A stretch of DNA of 64,000 nt, taken from NCBI GenBank assembly GCA_018907035.1, contig JACCIC010000040.1, positions 1,457,501 to 1,521,500 of the forward strand, in the 5' to 3' direction. Below the pieces are notes generated by a model. It was given only the letters and a program-made list of their open reading frames with translations, had not been told where the DNA came from and did not search any database. Source of the stretch: Sycobia sp. Sy_11 (taxonomy: Eukaryota; Arthropoda; Insecta; Hymenoptera; Epichrysomallidae). The position numbers were made by a program, and so were the translations under genes. The number at the start of each line of letters is the position of its first letter. Position 1 is the stretch's first letter. Shown one piece after another: positions 61,919 to 64,000 of this stretch.

Positions 61919-62632
61919 TCAGTCCCACGCTTTGTATCTTCACGATTTCGACAGAGTATAATATCGATGGGAATGGAAAAGGGAGTGACTATGTAAAACC
62001 AACATAAAGGTGTTCTATTTATATGAAAATTTTTCCACTTCTTGGAAGAAGCATTAGGGAGGGTCGGAGTGGAGGCGAACACGTGCACCTCTTGTTATAC
62101 TGAATGTGGTTAACTCATCAATCAGTATACTCTCGTTTCCTTTGATGGCTATAAATAAATATTATTATAGCAGCCGTATAGCACAATACTATATAATGAA
62201 ACCATGATACTTTCCTTTGTCAGTCCTACGCTTTGTATTTTTTTTCGACTCCGTATAACGTAGATGGGAATGGAAAAGGGAATGACTGTGAAAACTTAGT
62301 ATGTAAGCATTATATTTTAGAAAAGGTTTTATTATATACATTTATTATACCGATTGAACTGGACACAATCAATCAGTGTAATCCTCTTACCGGTGATGGT
62401 TATGAATGACCATAGTTATAGCGAACACCTGGTGAACATCAGGCCTCCACCTCATGTTATACGAATCGAGGTTGTCTCATTAATTAGTATCATCCGCTCA
62501 TCGTCCATAGCTATGGGCTATGAAAGACCATTGTTCTAGCAAATACTTAACGCAAAACTATATAATGAAAACGAGATATTTTTCTTTCTCGAATTTCGCG
62601 ATTTCGGTAGAGTGTAAAATCAACGCGTTATT
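61919..62632. repeat. Diverged tandem repeats of about 300-370 bp
   Basis: Core CAGTCC(C/T)ACGCTTTGTAT, then CGA(T)TTCGACAGAGTATAA-like sequence and GATGGGAATGGAAAAGGGA, occurs at 61919-62000 and 62219-62300, with a partial third copy at 62590-62630. Linked blocks (ACTCATCAATCAGTAT-like, TATAATGAAA and a cytosine-rich CACCTC..GTTATAC) also recur two or three times. Confidence 0.7.
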
Positions 62633-62894
62633 TCCCATTTAGAAAAAGGGTATACGGGAAGGACTTGATGGACCGAATATGAACTTTCGACCAATGAGGA
62701 AAATTTTACGCTCAGGGAGTCTGAGAGGGGGGAGTAAAAAAAATTTTTTTTGGTCCTTCTCTAAACTGTGACGGTATAAGGGGAGGAGAAAAATTTTGTT
62801 CCTCCGCCAATAAGGAAAATATTCTCTCATCAAAATTGAGTTTTTTTTTTACCAATAGAATAGATTTTCCGTAAAGGCTAGCACTAGAAAACTG

Positions 62895-62902
62895 TATAAA
62901 AG
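62895..62902 (+). promoter_or_regulatory. TATA box
   Basis: TATAAAAG, 80 bp before the ATG at 62975 and after the tandem repeats. Placement fits a polymerase II core promoter for the broken gene that follows. Confidence 0.5.
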
Positions 62903-62974
62903 CGGAATCACGGATAGATAGTTTTTTCATCATAGTCTGCTTCATTTTTCCTAAGTGTTTCCTAAACCTTCAAA

Positions 62975-63664
62975 ATGAGAGTAGCTATGAGCACTAACGC
63001 CAGCACTATGGCCGGCACCAACGCCAACCGTAACACTACCAAAGGACGATATAACAAGTCGATGGACTTGTTCGGGGAAGAAGTTCCGAGAAGGTCAGCA
63101 CGGTCAACAACGCCAATCCCGATTGCGGCAGCCTCATTGGCGAGGGCAGTTACGCCCTGCTGGGAGAGGCACCGATCACGTTCACCCGATGACAATCGAC
63201 GACAATCTTCCGCTTCTCCAAAAGATTGAAGAAGCAAGTATAAAAAATTGCAGCAGATGGCAGACACGATTCTGCAGGCTCCAAAATTTGCCTAAATGGT
63301 TGAAGAAATAGAAAGAAAAGGTAAATTTCAATAATAATATTTAAAAATTTAAATTTAAAATTTTTTAAAATTATTTATGATTAATTTATTTGATTTCTTT
63401 TTTATAGGCAAGAGCAGCAGTCATGGACGAAGACGATAGAAACTTCGGGGAATCAACGAAGAATGCTGCAATAGAAAAAGATTGACAATGAATACTAATC
63501 GTTCTCGGAGCCCCTCCGTGGAGAGCATTGGTAGCAGCAGTAACAGCAGCAGTAGCAGCAGCATTGAGGAGATAGATCCTCCGGCAGGTCCGAAAATCAT
63601 CTCTAAGGTCATACCTACTAACGTCAAACCTCCTTTAGGATTCGAATCCGAAATTTGGATATGA
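62975..63664 (+). pseudogene. Two-exon gene of unknown function with three in-frame stops
   Basis: The ATG at 62975 opens a frame that continues, apart from a TGA at 63227-63229 and a TAA before 63295, to a GT donor at 63321. A matching AG acceptor ends at 63407. Exon 2 (63408-63664) continues in phase, with one TAG early, to a final TGA. The coding part is basic and Ser-rich: RSARSTTPIP, RHRSRSPDD, then NRSRSPSVES, a Ser run and EEIDPPAGPK. SR-like stretches and Arg/Lys suggest a nucleic-acid-associated protein. No family recognised. Possibly encoded by a mobile element whose regulatory part is the upstream repeat block. AATAAA lies at 63813. Confidence 0.45.
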
Positions 63665-63779
63665 ACATTCCTTTGAGCTGGCCTGGTATTAATACTTTAA
63701 GTGGACTACTTTGTGTTGATATTCGTGATTCAAGACGTCACCTAGTGGCCGCTGGTGGAACTGACTGTTAAAACCATTA

Positions 63780-64000
63780 ACTTAATTTATTGATGAAAGT
63801 AAAATTATTTTCAATAAAAAACATAGCCTATGCCCTTCCCAAGATAATATAGAATCTATATGTCAAATTTCAGAACAATCGGTTCTGGTCATAACAATCG
63901 ATTACTCACTGGTCCTACACTATTGAATATATTACATAGTCAAGTTATGAATTTATTCGACATAAAGAATAATAACAGTACATATAGTATGCAATCGTGT
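63780..64000 (+). other. Possible 3' tail of a transposon
   Basis: AATAAA (63813-63818) is followed by AACATAGCCTATGCCCTT and by ATGTCAAATTTCAGAACAATCGG, wording commonly seen in the 3' ends of RTE-type and other insect elements. Cut by the window edge. Suggestive only. Confidence 0.25.

Noticed and set aside
1..64000. CRISPR arrays, bacterial operons, ribosome binding sites and prokaryotic terminators
   Set aside because: None seen; gene structure and repeats are eukaryotic.

Overview
The window is very AT-rich eukaryotic DNA (roughly three quarters A+T by eye). It has short exons with GT..AG introns, long TA and CA microsatellites, mariner-type transposons, a non-LTR retrotransposon, a Penelope-like element and a tRNA-derived SINE. 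This points to an insect. A hymenopteran (ant or wasp) is my best guess from the mariner, SINE and Penelope mixture, but that is inference, not proof.

The main content is a head-to-tail array of six intact paralogous genes, all on the + strand: 6898-9665, 12651-17826, 22732-26347, 33277-42801, 45552-52561 and 55172-60573. Each has four exons with identical phases (1, 0, 0): a signal-peptide exon of 61-67 nt, a second exon of 320 or 323 nt, a third of 306-315 nt and a last exon of about 200 nt (333 nt in gene 2). The products (296-342 aa) are secreted proteins with a trypsin/chymotrypsin (S1) fold. All six keep the six cysteines of the three core S1 disulfides but have lost the catalytic triad: His57 is Glu in all six, Ser195 is Glu in all six, and Asp102 is His, Tyr or Phe. 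They are therefore pseudoproteases. All six also share an N-glycosylation sequon just before the first cysteine and a TTATCT (GATA-type) motif 91-142 bp upstream of the start codon, so they are probably regulated together.

Layout. 1-141: a possible exon of another gene on the minus strand. 1016-5500: a decayed non-LTR retrotransposon (minus strand) with gag zinc knuckle, endonuclease, RT and RNase H remnants, flanked by a target-site duplication. 6.8-60.6 kb: the gene array. Its introns and spacers hold mariner relics (16.3-17.3, 35.0-35.9, 49.2-50.3 and 57.3-58.4 kb, perhaps 10.5-10.8 kb), a complete SINE (18396-18600), a Penelope-like element with RT and GIY-YIG remnants (about 19.1-20.3 kb), a palindromic foldback element (34761-35018), an AT-rich MITE-like unit (36.1-37.0 kb), a GC-rich island (38.3-39.0 kb), a TIR element (40.8-42.5 kb) and a Ty3/gypsy pol relic (48.0-48.6 kb). 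61.8-64.0 kb: a different, GC-richer region with a strong hairpin, diverged 300-370 bp repeats, a TATA box and a two-exon reading frame broken by three stop codons.

Taken together, this is an expanded family of secreted, catalytically dead serine-protease-like proteins. Its exons have stayed open while its introns filled with transposons. The function is unknown; venom, salivary, gut, haemolymph or reproductive secretion are all possible.
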